Below are positions 19,211 to 27,754 of a stretch of DNA of 64,000 nucleotides, in pieces (positions within the stretch are counted from its first letter, which is position 1; the number at the start of each line of letters is the position of its first letter). The DNA is taken from contig DBTQ01000010.1 of assembly GCA_002307135.1 (NCBI GenBank), positions 179,799 to 243,798 on the forward strand, read 5' to 3'. Under the pieces are notes generated by a model. It made no database searches, had not been told where the DNA came from, and saw only the letters and a program-made list of their open reading frames with translations. Origin of the DNA: Bacteroidetes bacterium UBA1312 (GTDB lineage Bacteria; Bacteroidota; Bacteroidia; Chitinophagales; Chitinophagaceae). Made by a program: the position numbers and the translations under genes.

Positions 19211-20158
19211 TTAACCGAATAAATTATCGTGTCTTGCTTCTATCTGTACAATATAATCATCCTGCATTGTCTTGCTCAAAAAACTTTGTTTCATAAATGT
19301 TCTCCAAACAGGTAAAATACCTTCAAATCTTGTATAGATATGCTCTACTGATTTAGGATTAATATCCATAGTATTAGCTAATTTATCAAAGTCACTCCTC
19401 TTTAACTTACGTTTCTTGCCATTAATATTTAGTGCTGATTCGTCTTTATCATCAGTTATCACTAAAGTCGTACTTAGTAAATCATATGCAGGTGATAATT
19501 CATATTCACCCAAAGCATTTTCGAGTAGCGCAAAATTCTTCAGGTGCATATCTGCATTACCTGTCAGATAACAAAACAATACAAGTTCGAACAAGCGTAT
19601 CAATTCTATACCCTTGTTGGTGGTATATTGTTTGGCTGTTTTTGCAATATTTTCAATAGACCCTCTGTATTTATGTTCCGTCAGGTTTTCAGTTAATTGA
19701 CAAAAATCCTCCAGGGCTACTTTGCCATGCTTGTTTCTATCAAAACGTTTGGTGATGTAGGCCAGTTCACCCGAAGCTAATCTGATTAAGCAATGTTGAG
19801 CGGTTTTTATTTTTGCTAAACTTGCTAAGTGCATGGTCAGATCTTCATTCTGTGGTAATTCATGATATTCTACAGATGGTGGTTTTAAGATATAATCCCC
19901 ATGCAAACCAACAATCGTCAATCTTGGTATTTCATTTTTATGTTGCTCTAAATGCAGCGACAATTTAGGTTGAACACCAGTTACAGCAACGCTTTTAATA
20001 ACAATCTGCTTCGCCAATTCATCTAATTGCTTTAGATCAAAATCAATAACAGGAGGTGTGGCTGTACCAAACATTTTTTTAGCACAAGCAGTATGAAAAT
20101 TTTGCTCGTTTTCATCAAGTGCTTCATAACAATACAAACAATTTATTTTCTTTTTCAT
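19211..20158 (-). CDS. hipT: HipA-type kinase toxin, HipT-like
   Basis: 315 residues, near the 335 of E. coli HipT and much shorter than a full HipA (about 440). Kinase features: SVAVTGVQPKL (56-66, the Gly-rich loop carrying the autophosphorylation site in relatives), YILKPPS (ATP Lys92), GNADMHLKN (200-208, catalytic Asp203) and PAYDLL (metal Asp226). All look intact. The N-terminus has Cys7, Cys10 and Cys25 in a CxxC...C pattern, possibly zinc-binding. HipA kinases phosphorylate aminoacyl-tRNA synthetases (HipA: GltX; HipT: TrpS); the target here is unknown. It overlaps the hipS-like gene by 4 bp. Confidence 0.85.
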   Translation of the reverse strand: MKKKINCLYCYEALDENEQNFHTACAKKMFGTATPPVIDFDLKQLDELAKQIVIKSVAVTGVQPKLSLHLEQHKNEIPRLTIVGLHGDYILKPPSVEYHELPQNEDLTMHLASLAKIKTAQHCLIRLASGELAYITKRFDRNKHGKVALEDFCQLTENLTEHKYRGSIENIAKTAKQYTTNKGIELIRLFELVLFCYLTGNADMHLKNFALLENALGEYELSPAYDLLSTTLVITDDKDESALNINGKKRKLKRSDFDKLANTMDINPKSVEHIYTRFEGILPVWRTFMKQSFLSKTMQDDYIVQIEARHDNLFG

Positions 20159-20475
20159 GCTTCAATGGGTTGAATGGATACACAGCCGATACAGTCTTTG
20201 CACAAAGTAAGTAGCAGACCCAATCTATCTCTTGCATTAATTTTCCAGTTAGCTACAGCAATATTCAATAACCAGCCTTCAGGGATTAATCCATCAAAAA
20301 AGGGAAATAAAATTTTGTTCTGATAAGCTTCTTGTTGAAGCGGCAAAGTAAGGCTGACAGGTTTAGCATTTTCGCTGTGCAGATAGGTTTCATCATACTC
20401 AAATGTAAATCCCTCTTCATTTTCGGCAATAACGCCTGCTATTATATTGTTGTAATATACCCTACCCTGTCTCAT
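20155..20475 (-). CDS. hipS: HipS-like protein (stand-alone HipA N-terminal subdomain)
   Basis: 106 residues corresponding only to the N-subdomain-1 of HipA: GRVYYNNIIAGVIAEN, then FEYDETYL, SLTLPLQQEAY and FFDGLIPEGWLL, a pattern that in HipA is fused to the kinase. In the E. coli HipBST system this separate piece (HipS, 103 residues) is the antitoxin. It overlaps hipB and hipT by 4 bp each, giving a translationally coupled B-S-T order. Confidence 0.85.
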   Translation of the reverse strand: MRQGRVYYNNIIAGVIAENEEGFTFEYDETYLHSENAKPVSLTLPLQQEAYQNKILFPFFDGLIPEGWLLNIAVANWKINARDRLGLLLTLCKDCIGCVSIQPIEA

Positions 20476-20678
20476 AAGTCAGTAGTTTTGATTACACCGA
20501 TAGCAGCTCCAAATAACGCTAATACCTGATTTACTTTATCTAACCTAACTGTTTCTTTACCTTGCTCCAATTCACGCAAGAAACGTAAACCAACACCTGC
20601 CTTCTCTGCTAATTCAGGCTGTGTCAATTTCAATTGCTTTCGCTTCTCCTTGATGAATTGATTTATTGAATAATTCAT
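20472..20678 (-). CDS. hipB: HipB-like Xre-family DNA-binding protein
   Basis: 68 residues from the ATG at 20676-20678: a single helix-turn-helix of the Xre/Cro type (LKLTQPELAEKAGVGLRFLRELEQGKETVRLDKVNQVLALFG). An in-frame ATG at 20697-20699 would give 75 residues. I reject it because a -7 element (20697-20704) overlaps that codon and an operator copy (20681-20696) would be coding; transcription should start downstream. AAGG lies just before the chosen start. It should repress its own operon through the four palindromes upstream. Confidence 0.85.
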   Translation of the reverse strand: MNYSINQFIKEKRKQLKLTQPELAEKAGVGLRFLRELEQGKETVRLDKVNQVLALFGAAIGVIKTTDL

Positions 20679-20680
20679 TT

Positions 20681-20696
20681 TATACCTTTTAGGGTA
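20681..20696. promoter_or_regulatory. HipB operator copy 1 (overlaps transcription start)
   Basis: TATACC-TTTTAG-GGTA, the first of four copies of the palindrome. It has lost the last two bases of the right arm. It sits between the -7 element and the hipB start codon. Confidence 0.65.
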
Positions 20697-20704
20697 CAAA
20701 TATA
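20697..20704 (-). promoter_or_regulatory. -7 element of the hipB-hipS-hipT promoter
   Basis: Minus-strand TATATTTG is a perfect TAnnTTTG. It lies directly between operator copy 1 and copy 2, the latter covering the -33 region, as expected for autorepression. Confidence 0.6.
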
Positions 20705-20721
20705 AGCACTATATCTTAAAT

Positions 20722-20739
20722 TATACCTTTTAGGGTATA
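20722..20739. promoter_or_regulatory. HipB operator copy 2
   Basis: Perfect TATACC-N6-GGTATA palindrome covering the -33 region of the hip promoter. Confidence 0.7.
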
Positions 20740-20761
20740 AAATAAAAATCCAAAAATATAA

Positions 20762-20779
20762 TATACCCGATAAGGTATA
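20762..20779. promoter_or_regulatory. HipB operator copy 3
   Basis: TATACC-CGATAA-GGTATA: same arms with a different 6-base spacer, which argues that the arms rather than the spacer are under selection. Confidence 0.65.
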
Positions 20780-20895
20780 ATATTCAATGTCGATAAATTC
20801 CAACTTCTAATTTTCTTACTCTAAAAGTTATTTGGATAGCTAAATAGTGACTATCCTCAAAGGTAGAAAAGAACTACTATTGAGAAGCCTACATC

Positions 20896-20913
20896 TATAC
20901 CCTTTAGGGTATA
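20896..20913. promoter_or_regulatory. HipB operator copy 4, next to the fic 3' end
   Basis: Perfect TATACC-CTTTAG-GGTATA palindrome 13 bp past the fic stop and about 220 bp before hipB. Too far for direct promoter blocking; looping with copies 1-3 is possible. Confidence 0.6.
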
Positions 20914-20926
20914 ATTACAAAGATGT

Positions 20927-21673
20927 CTATTTTAGAATAGATAGGTAACGCTCCAAAGATTTTTTTACAACATCTGCAATTAGGCTAATGAACTCAGATT
21001 TATCTTCATTAACCTGTGCTTTTTCTAATGCAGAATAATATTTCATTCGAGATTCATAGTCACCTTGAATATTAGCTATGGGGTAACCATGTTGTAATAA
21101 AATGAAGTTCATAATAAGCCTTGACGTACGGCCATTACCATCTATAAAAGGATGAATTGTCACTAAACGCTCATGCATTTCAGCAGCAAGAACAACTGGA
21201 TGAAGTTTGGTCTTATTCTCTTGGTAAAAATGGAAATAATCTTCCATTAACTTATTGAGCAGATAGGGTTGCGGCGGCAAAAATGTGCTACCAGAAATCA
21301 TAACAGGTACCGTTCTGTACACACCGGCATTTGCTTTATCAATACTTTTGAGAACTATGCTATGAATCTGCTTTAAGGTTGATTCTGTTAGCTCAGATTC
21401 ATTTTTTACTATGTCTTTAATGAAGTCTATTGCTTCTTTATGATTTATCGCTTCCAGATGCTCATTAAGCGACTTACCACTAATGGTAAGTCCTTTCTCA
21501 ATCACCATTTGAGTTTCTTGAAGTGTAAGTGTATTGCCCTCTATTCGGTTACTTTCATAGGTGTACTCAATGTCTAATGCATCCTGAATTTTAGCATTAT
21601 CCATTGGGCGAAGTTGGTCTAATTCCGCTTTAAGCCGAGAAAGGTTATTGAGATTAGCGCTAAAGGAATCCAT
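20927..21673 (-). CDS. Fic-domain protein (predicted AMPylase) with N-terminal inhibitory motif
   Basis: 248 residues. The Fic motif HPFIDGNGRTSR (174-185) is complete, including the catalytic His and the Asp that binds metal. An N-terminal SNRIEG (41-46) matches the inhibitory [ST]xxxE[GN] motif, so this is a class II (self-inhibited) Fic enzyme. Such enzymes transfer AMP from ATP to Ser, Thr or Tyr of a target protein. It is 69 bp downstream of res on the same strand and may be read from the restriction operon. Confidence 0.9.
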   Translation of the reverse strand: MDSFSANLNNLSRLKAELDQLRPMDNAKIQDALDIEYTYESNRIEGNTLTLQETQMVIEKGLTISGKSLNEHLEAINHKEAIDFIKDIVKNESELTESTLKQIHSIVLKSIDKANAGVYRTVPVMISGSTFLPPQPYLLNKLMEDYFHFYQENKTKLHPVVLAAEMHERLVTIHPFIDGNGRTSRLIMNFILLQHGYPIANIQGDYESRMKYYSALEKAQVNEDKSEFISLIADVVKKSLERYLSILK

Positions 21674-21742
21674 AATTAAGTTGTGACAAATGCTAAACTA
21701 CGATTTAATAGAGTTATTTATCTTTTTTATCACCTAGGAACA

Positions 21743-24697
21743 TTATACTAATACCTCGTCAATAATTTGTCTGATTTTTTTGTTGTTCAATTGCGTTTTA
21801 AATTCCACTTTATAGCCATCAATGCTCAGTTGCTCAAAGAATACTTTCGCACAATCAATTTTAGCATGTTCAATTCCGCGAAGCGATGTTTGATTTTCCA
21901 CATCCTTAGTTTCAACAATTACATTCAATATTTTTTCTCCATTGTCTTTCTTTATCACGTACATAAAATCAGGGCTATAGGATTGTCCGGTAATTGTCGG
22001 GATGGAAATACTGCTTTTGGGAATCTTACCATAAACTATAATTTCCCGAATACCATCTACTATCAAATTCTCTTTTTCAAGTGGAGAGTCGAATGCATAG
22101 ACATCATATAGATATTTTTCTGTGGGTGTACCATCTATAAATTTAGTACCAATAACACCTTGTGTAATTTCACTCTTAGGTGTACCGTCAGCATAAGTGA
22201 GTGCGGTGGCTTTTATCGGAAGGTTGGCTTTCGAATAACTAAAACGGCCACCTAACTTTTCAATTTTCCAGTCCTGAAATTTCCTTACAAAATTGGAAAT
22301 GCTATGTTCATTAATCCTTTCAGCTGTCAGCTTACTTGTTTTAGCATATTCCAATAATACGGAGTGCAATAAGTGGATAGGTAGATTTGTCTGGCGGCTG
22401 ATGCGTTTTAAAAAATCATTGTAAGCAATAGCCTTGTTTATTTTGAATTGCACACCTGTATCTTCCTTAATTGTTGCCTCAGCGCCGGTTGTATTTAATT
22501 CCGCTCGCCTGCTGGTAATGTAGGTATCGGCAAATACACCGGCATTAAACAAAGCAAACACTTCATTAAACAGAAAATTGTCTTGTTCTATTTTTTCGTA
22601 GTGCAATATGTACTTGCTGTTTATTTCTGCCCAAAGGGTTTTCAATTCATCAAATACAGCTGGTCGAATTTTTATTTTTTTGTCTTTCTTTTTGTTGCGA
22701 TCTGCTACTTTTCCTTGGTGAAGACCAACCGCAAAATCAGGGTATTCATCAAAAAATTTACTGCTGTTTTCTCCTTTAATATTTTTATTCCGGTCAATAT
22801 ATTTCTTACTCATCAGCTCCACAAACAGGTCATCAGCATCCATTTTTAATTTTCCGGCCACTGTCGCAATTTGTGCATCTGTAATAGTAAACCCTTGGGG
22901 CAAATCTGCATTAATCTCATTGACTAATTTTTCTGCAAAGTCGGCCTCTGTAAAATCGATAATATAATTGAGCTTGAATTCTTCGTTAGAAATACGATTA
23001 CCAAACTCATCTACAGGCAAGCGCAAGCCTCTACCTACTTCTTGTATCTTGCTGTTTTCGCTGCCGCTGCTGCGCAGCTTCGCAATGGTAAATACATTGG
23101 GGTTATCCCAACCTTCCTTCAAGGTCCATTTAGAAAACAAGAACCTGCGGGTACCAAATTTTCCTTGCTCGTCTTTTATCGCCAAAAGCTTCTTTTTCTC
23201 AAACAGTATTTCCTGTATTTCCTGCCCTATAGCCTCATCGGAGCTGCTGTTGTCTTGCGAAAAGTAACCTGCATGCGTTGCGTTAATATCAGCTTTCGAT
23301 GCCAGTAGGTATTCTTTATAATCGTTTTCCTGCTCCGTGAGCTGCGGCACTACTTCATCTATTTTTTCAGCAAGCAATCTTTCAAAAGTTTCTTTTAAAT
23401 AAGGTTGCTTATCCTGACTTTCATTGACGCGGTAAGAATAAATATCGTCTATAAAAAACAGTGCTAAAGTTTTTATTTTATTGTTTCGGCTAAAATTAAT
23501 ACGCTCCGTTTCGAAGTGGCGCTGCAAAGCAAGTCTTATCATACTTTCCTGATAAGATGTAGAATAAATATCGGTGCTAAACTCTTCGCCGGTCGATTTT
23601 TCCTGTCCGTTGGAAAGTAGGACTGTACTATTTGTAATGGCATCTATAACAATACCTTCCAGCTCGGGTGCTATAATGCCCAGGCTGTCGCCTTTCTTCA
23701 ATTCAAACGATTTTACCGGGCTGTCTTTTTGTATCAGGTTAAACTTCGCAGCTGTTTTGCTTTGCACCGACATTATTTTCACCTTATCCTGTTTCAGGCT
23801 GGCAGGCTCAAAGTGTTCTTTAGCAATGCCTTTAATCAGGTTTTGGTTGAAAGCTTCAAACGAGTTGAGGTCGTACAAAAGGTTGTGATAATCCTTGCGT
23901 TTTACTTTGCTTTTGCCTTTACCTATCTCTATTTCGGGGAAAGTAGCACCAAAGCGGATAATGGCCTGCGGACAGATTTGTTGCTCTATAAATTCAAATG
24001 CCTTTTGTGTTTTGCTAAACCGGTGCGGCTCGTCAATGATTACAAATGGTTTAGTGGCTTTAATACCTTGTATGGGTTTGTAAAATCCTTCCACACCATA
24101 GTCGTAAGTATCGGTCAGTAGCTTGGAAGTGCCCCCCAGTAAGCTCATATTGGTGAGCAGCACATAAATTTTGTTGGTATTTTGGCTACTGCCTGCTACA
24201 AATTCGCGCACCACACTTGGGAAGAAGTTCTTTCCTTTTTTCTTTTTACTCGCTTCCAATACCAGCAAATCCAGCTCAGCACCATAACCGCATTGGTCCT
24301 TAAAATGACGCTTGGTATAGCCATCCTGCATAAATTGCGTGGCACCAGCCTTAATGGCAAGTGTAGGTACTACAACAATGAACTTATTGATGCCATAGCG
24401 TTTGTGCAGCTCAAACATTGCAGCGGTATAAACGTAAGTTTTACCTGTGCCTGTTTCCATCTTTACATCCAGATTCAGGTAACTGCCTATTTCATTGTGC
24501 GCACGGTAGGCCGACGGCACGCCCATCTCTTGTTGCACTTTGCCTATATTGGCAATAAGTATGTGACGATCCAGCTCCAGTGTTGGGTTTTGGTAGTACA
24601 AGGTATTCTTCCGTACCAGATCTTCCTGCAATACATTGGCTATGGCGGTAAACCCTTTTACCTGATGCGGCAGGTTGTTCTTTAATATCAGTTCCAT
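21743..24697 (-). CDS. res: Type III restriction enzyme, Res subunit
   Basis: 984 residues, a usual Res length. SF2 helicase motor: ETGTGKT (81-87, Walker A), VVVPTLAIKAG (motif Ia), IIDEPHRF near residue 222 (DEPH motif II), and later EVGRGLRLPVDEFGN (motif VI). The C-terminal nuclease is PD-(D/E)xK: YSPDFMYV near 906 and NVIVETKD near 926. Res joins Mod to cut DNA after ATP-driven sliding between two unmethylated sites in opposite orientation. It is 3 bp from mod and translationally adjacent. All key residues appear intact. Confidence 0.93.
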   Translation of the reverse strand: MELILKNNLPHQVKGFTAIANVLQEDLVRKNTLYYQNPTLELDRHILIANIGKVQQEMGVPSAYRAHNEIGSYLNLDVKMETGTGKTYVYTAAMFELHKRYGINKFIVVVPTLAIKAGATQFMQDGYTKRHFKDQCGYGAELDLLVLEASKKKKGKNFFPSVVREFVAGSSQNTNKIYVLLTNMSLLGGTSKLLTDTYDYGVEGFYKPIQGIKATKPFVIIDEPHRFSKTQKAFEFIEQQICPQAIIRFGATFPEIEIGKGKSKVKRKDYHNLLYDLNSFEAFNQNLIKGIAKEHFEPASLKQDKVKIMSVQSKTAAKFNLIQKDSPVKSFELKKGDSLGIIAPELEGIVIDAITNSTVLLSNGQEKSTGEEFSTDIYSTSYQESMIRLALQRHFETERINFSRNNKIKTLALFFIDDIYSYRVNESQDKQPYLKETFERLLAEKIDEVVPQLTEQENDYKEYLLASKADINATHAGYFSQDNSSSDEAIGQEIQEILFEKKKLLAIKDEQGKFGTRRFLFSKWTLKEGWDNPNVFTIAKLRSSGSENSKIQEVGRGLRLPVDEFGNRISNEEFKLNYIIDFTEADFAEKLVNEINADLPQGFTITDAQIATVAGKLKMDADDLFVELMSKKYIDRNKNIKGENSSKFFDEYPDFAVGLHQGKVADRNKKKDKKIKIRPAVFDELKTLWAEINSKYILHYEKIEQDNFLFNEVFALFNAGVFADTYITSRRAELNTTGAEATIKEDTGVQFKINKAIAYNDFLKRISRQTNLPIHLLHSVLLEYAKTSKLTAERINEHSISNFVRKFQDWKIEKLGGRFSYSKANLPIKATALTYADGTPKSEITQGVIGTKFIDGTPTEKYLYDVYAFDSPLEKENLIVDGIREIIVYGKIPKSSISIPTITGQSYSPDFMYVIKKDNGEKILNVIVETKDVENQTSLRGIEHAKIDCAKVFFEQLSIDGYKVEFKTQLNNKKIRQIIDEVLV

Positions 24698-24700
24698 AGC

Positions 24701-26701
24701 TTAGTACCTTACTGCAAAGTTTATTTTCAGATTCTTTTCGCTGTCGTTGAGCACGCGCAGGTTTTTCTCTATCATTTCGTTGATGCTCCAGTCGGGGAAA
24801 GAATAGCCGAAGAGCACCAGATTTTCGGGGTTGAAATGTCCTGTTGCATCATACTTGCCCAATAAAGCCTTCATACTTTCAAGGTTAAAGCCAGCATCTA
24901 TCAGGTACAAATTCTTTTGGAAATAATAAGCCGTGTAGCCCGCCAGGTCTATTTCTTCGGCTGTAGCGGTAAGGCCGTAGCCATCGGCATTGAGCCAGGT
25001 CGCTAGTATGGTGGGCTTGCCAAAATCTTCCATTATGGTTGTATCAGCCAATAAGGCAGAACCATCAAAGCTTTCCAGCTTGTCCAGCGTGTTTTGGTTG
25101 GGCTCTACGAGGGTATAATGTTTAAAACCCAGGTCCAGTTCTTTATCGGGATGTTCCTGTTTTATTTTGGCTGCGGCGCGCTTAATGCGTTCTATGCCTA
25201 TGTAATCTAATGTGGTGGGAAGGTTGTTTTCTTTAAGGAAATCGTAGGCTGCTTTTTGGGATGTATTTTCAGGATTTAAAACTTCAGGTAATTGGACTGC
25301 TATGAACTTTCGGTTGCCGCCATCTTCTGCATTGAGCTGTACTACTGCGTGAGCAGTTGTCGCGGAGCCTGAAAAGAAGTCAAGAGCTATATCTTCTTTA
25401 TTAGTTAAAACAAATGAAATAAACTGATTTACAAATTTTACGGGTTTAGGGTTTGTAAATAAAGTTTTAGAGTTCGGAAATAAATCTTTCAGATCGTAAG
25501 ATCCAATTCTGCCGTCAAAATCTATAATACTGCTAAGCTTCGCAGAATATTCTTTAGCATATAGTTTTAACTCAATAATCTTTGTGTGGTCTTCTCCGAA
25601 TAAAATTTTCCCGTTTTCTAATAGTTCATCCATAGTTGATTTGGGGAATCTGTATCCCATCAAAGGCTGTTTAGACGGTATTTTCGTAACAGGATGAATT
25701 ACGTCATAGCGATACCCTTCTTTGCCTGGATTATGTACACTTTGGCTACCTGTATATATGCCGCCAGAATCAATGTATTTGTAACGATCAAGAGGCCAAA
25801 GCTCACTTTTATGGCTCTTGTACCAAGAGTTGTATTCTGCTTTTAAAGTTGTTATGTTTTTATATTTCTCAGCGAGTTCATCGCCTTTTTTAACCAGCAA
25901 CTGTTTTATTTCCGACACTTTACTTTTCCATTCACTTTCTAATAAACTCTTAGATCTGGTATATGTAATTACATATTCATGTTCTACTGCAATTTGTGTT
26001 GGATTATTATCAGTAGCATTCTTCCATATTATTGTGCCAACCCAATTCTCCTCCCCAAACACATCATCACAAAGCAACTTTAAATTCGCTTGTTCATTAT
26101 CGTCAATAGAAATGAAAATCACGCCATCATCCGTGAGCAAGTCCCTGGCCAGTAGCAGGCGGCTGTACATAAACATCAGCCAGGCGCTGTGTGAGGCCGA
26201 GCCGCGTTTGGTAAGCTCCAGTATGCGTTCAGCTTCATCTTCGCTGATGCTGAGTTTTTCCTGCAGGCTGTCTTTGGTGTAGTTAAAATTGTCCTGATAG
26301 ACAAAGCCATCACTACCGGTGTTGTAAGGCGGATCTATATAAATGCACTTAATGCTTTTGCTGTAGGCTTTCAGTAAATGCTTCAGTCCATCCAGATTAT
26401 CGCCGCTGATGTAGATATTTTCGCTATTGGCATTTTCGGGCAGGCTGTTGTGCGCTTCGTCGGGCTGTATTACCGTTGTGGTATCAGTACTGGCTAATAG
26501 TTTGGCATAGCTTTTACCCAAAAATTTCAGTTCGTATCCTTCTTGTACTACATTGGTTTTATCGGCAATGGCAGCTTTGAAACGCTCCAAGTCAAAAGAA
26601 CCATCCTGCTTAAAGCAAGCCGGGAAATGTTCCTTCAGCGCTGCTAACTGCTTATCGTTGGGTACCAAGTCTTCGTTTTGCTGTAAGGTATCTTTTATCA
26701 T
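24701..26701 (-). CDS. mod: Type III DNA adenine methyltransferase, Mod subunit
   Basis: 666 residues. The catalytic motif IV DPPYNTG is near residue 122 and precedes the SAM-binding DFFSGSATTAHAV near residue 443, the order of the beta class used by type III Mod proteins. The central region (about 210-400) is the target-recognition part. Mod methylates adenine on one strand of an asymmetric site and supplies specificity to Res. It is the first gene of the operon; the likely promoter is about 150 bp upstream. Confidence 0.93.
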   Translation of the reverse strand: MIKDTLQQNEDLVPNDKQLAALKEHFPACFKQDGSFDLERFKAAIADKTNVVQEGYELKFLGKSYAKLLASTDTTTVIQPDEAHNSLPENANSENIYISGDNLDGLKHLLKAYSKSIKCIYIDPPYNTGSDGFVYQDNFNYTKDSLQEKLSISEDEAERILELTKRGSASHSAWLMFMYSRLLLARDLLTDDGVIFISIDDNEQANLKLLCDDVFGEENWVGTIIWKNATDNNPTQIAVEHEYVITYTRSKSLLESEWKSKVSEIKQLLVKKGDELAEKYKNITTLKAEYNSWYKSHKSELWPLDRYKYIDSGGIYTGSQSVHNPGKEGYRYDVIHPVTKIPSKQPLMGYRFPKSTMDELLENGKILFGEDHTKIIELKLYAKEYSAKLSSIIDFDGRIGSYDLKDLFPNSKTLFTNPKPVKFVNQFISFVLTNKEDIALDFFSGSATTAHAVVQLNAEDGGNRKFIAVQLPEVLNPENTSQKAAYDFLKENNLPTTLDYIGIERIKRAAAKIKQEHPDKELDLGFKHYTLVEPNQNTLDKLESFDGSALLADTTIMEDFGKPTILATWLNADGYGLTATAEEIDLAGYTAYYFQKNLYLIDAGFNLESMKALLGKYDATGHFNPENLVLFGYSFPDWSINEMIEKNLRVLNDSEKNLKINFAVRY

Positions 26702-26830
26702 TGTTTTTATTGAGCGGAAATATTTCTAAAGAAATTCAGGTACGTTCTTAAAAAAACTTAAAGGACAAAGGAAACACATTTTACTTTCCGATACAGAACT
26801 TTAAACTTATTCATTATCATTATTTTACAA

Positions 26831-26855
26831 AAACTAGGGGACAAACTAGGGACAA
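26831..26855. repeat. Tandem direct repeat AAACTAGGG(G)ACAAA
   Basis: Two near-identical units: AAACTAGGGGACA then AACTAGGGACAAA, differing by one G. On the minus strand they read TTTGTCCCTAG twice, directly after a -7 element. This could be an operator or a recombinase site. Confidence 0.55.
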
Positions 26856-26860
26856 ATATA
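26853..26860 (-). promoter_or_regulatory. -7 element, probable mod-res promoter
   Basis: Minus-strand TATATTTG is a perfect TAnnTTTG, about 150 bp before mod. The -33 region lacks a clear TTTG (a TTTA is near). Confidence 0.45.
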
Positions 26861-26961
26861 ACCTTAATATCAACAAGTAAATATAAGAAACCTGCAAAAA
26901 ACATTTTAACAATCAAATGACCAAATTACCGGCTAGTTTGACAAAAAAAAGACAATTTATT

Positions 26962-26999
26962 AAAAAAATAGCGCCTGAGGCTAAAAATCACAGGCGCTA
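26962..26999 (-). terminator. Rho-independent terminator after the HTH genes
   Basis: Stem TAGCGCCTG / CAGGCGCTA (26969-26977 and 26991-26999). On the minus strand it is followed by seven T. It lies 15 bp past the stop at 27015. Confidence 0.88.
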
Positions 27000-27014
27000 A
27001 AGTTGATAAAATTA

Positions 27015-27356
27015 TTATGATGAAAACCTAGACTTCTTTTTAAAAAACTGATCCGCTTTTTCTTGAATCTCAGAATTAGTTGAGTTTTTGCCACTTCTAA
27101 CCCAATTTAAAAGTTCGTCCTTTATAAAATATAATTTCTTTCCTTTCTTATTTACAGGAATTTCCATTCGTGAAACCTTCCCATAAATTGTTGATTCTGC
27201 CAAATTTAAGAGTGTTGCTGCTTGCGAAATATTTAGTAATTCACAAGAAGGATCTTTTGATATAAGTAAGCTCTGAAGTGAAATTTCTATTTTGTTTATC
27301 TTATCAAGGATCTCCCCCATAGTATTAGGCAAATTATCGAATGTTATTTTCTCCAT
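27015..27356 (-). CDS. Excisionase-like helix-turn-helix protein
   Basis: 113 residues from the ATG at 27354-27356, chosen because it avoids overlapping the upstream gene; an earlier in-frame ATG at 27393-27395 would overlap it by 28 bp. The N-terminal part is helical and may be a coiled coil (EILDKINKIEISLQSLL). Residues about 50-100 hold a MerR/excisionase-type HTH (LLNISQAATLLNLAESTIYGKVSRMEIPVNKKGKKLYFIKDELLNWV). Small proteins of this type direct excision or regulate Bacteroidota mobile elements. It follows a winged-helix-like gene on the same strand. Confidence 0.75.
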   Translation of the reverse strand: MEKITFDNLPNTMGEILDKINKIEISLQSLLISKDPSCELLNISQAATLLNLAESTIYGKVSRMEIPVNKKGKKLYFIKDELLNWVRSGKNSTNSEIQEKADQFFKKKSRFSS

Positions 27357-27367
27357 TATTTGGTATT

Positions 27368-27676
27368 TTAGATTGACACAGTACTTTTTTCCCATCTATT
27401 ATTAGTTTGTGAATATTGGATATACCCAAATTCTGCCAGTTGCCTAATAGCCCTATAATAAGTTGTCCGACTGCATATTTTTGAAGAAATCATTAGTTCA
27501 ATTGGATTAATTATTATTAATCTTGAATGGCATTCCAAAGATATTTTCAAAATAGCAGCAAATAATGAAATATGCACAGGGCTAATGCGGCAATCCATTT
27601 CTGTTTTTTTTAGGAAAAGACAGAACGTATCTATCCATTCAATAACTAATTCCTCATCCATCGTTATATTTTTCAT
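27368..27676 (-). CDS. Small winged-helix-like protein of the mobile element
   Basis: 102 residues, helical, ending in SSKICSRTTYYRAIRQLAEFGYIQYSQTNNRW, which looks like a winged-helix recognition helix plus wing as in replication-initiator or GntR-like DNA-binding folds. Related small genes commonly sit beside an excisionase-like gene in Bacteroidota integrative elements. No further motif is seen. Confidence 0.6.
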   Translation of the reverse strand: MKNITMDEELVIEWIDTFCLFLKKTEMDCRISPVHISLFAAILKISLECHSRLIIINPIELMISSKICSRTTYYRAIRQLAEFGYIQYSQTNNRWEKSTVSI

Positions 27677-27754
27677 ATTACTACCTTACTATTTGATGCA
27701 AAACTTTAATTGACACCTCATTACTCATTGATTTTCTTTAAACTACCCATAGTA

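Larger units (their letters stand above)
26702..27014. other. 313-bp gap at the island/element junction
   Basis: No ORF of note. From left to right it holds the mod leader, a tandem direct repeat (26831-26855), a -7 element (26853-26860) and the terminator of the HTH genes (26962-26999). It is the best candidate for the left boundary of the conjugative element, but no matching attachment copy can be seen in the window. Confidence 0.5.

Noticed and set aside
20697..20699. Upstream ATG for hipB
   Set aside because: It lies within the -7 element and upstream of the expected transcript start, and its codons fall in operator copy 1.
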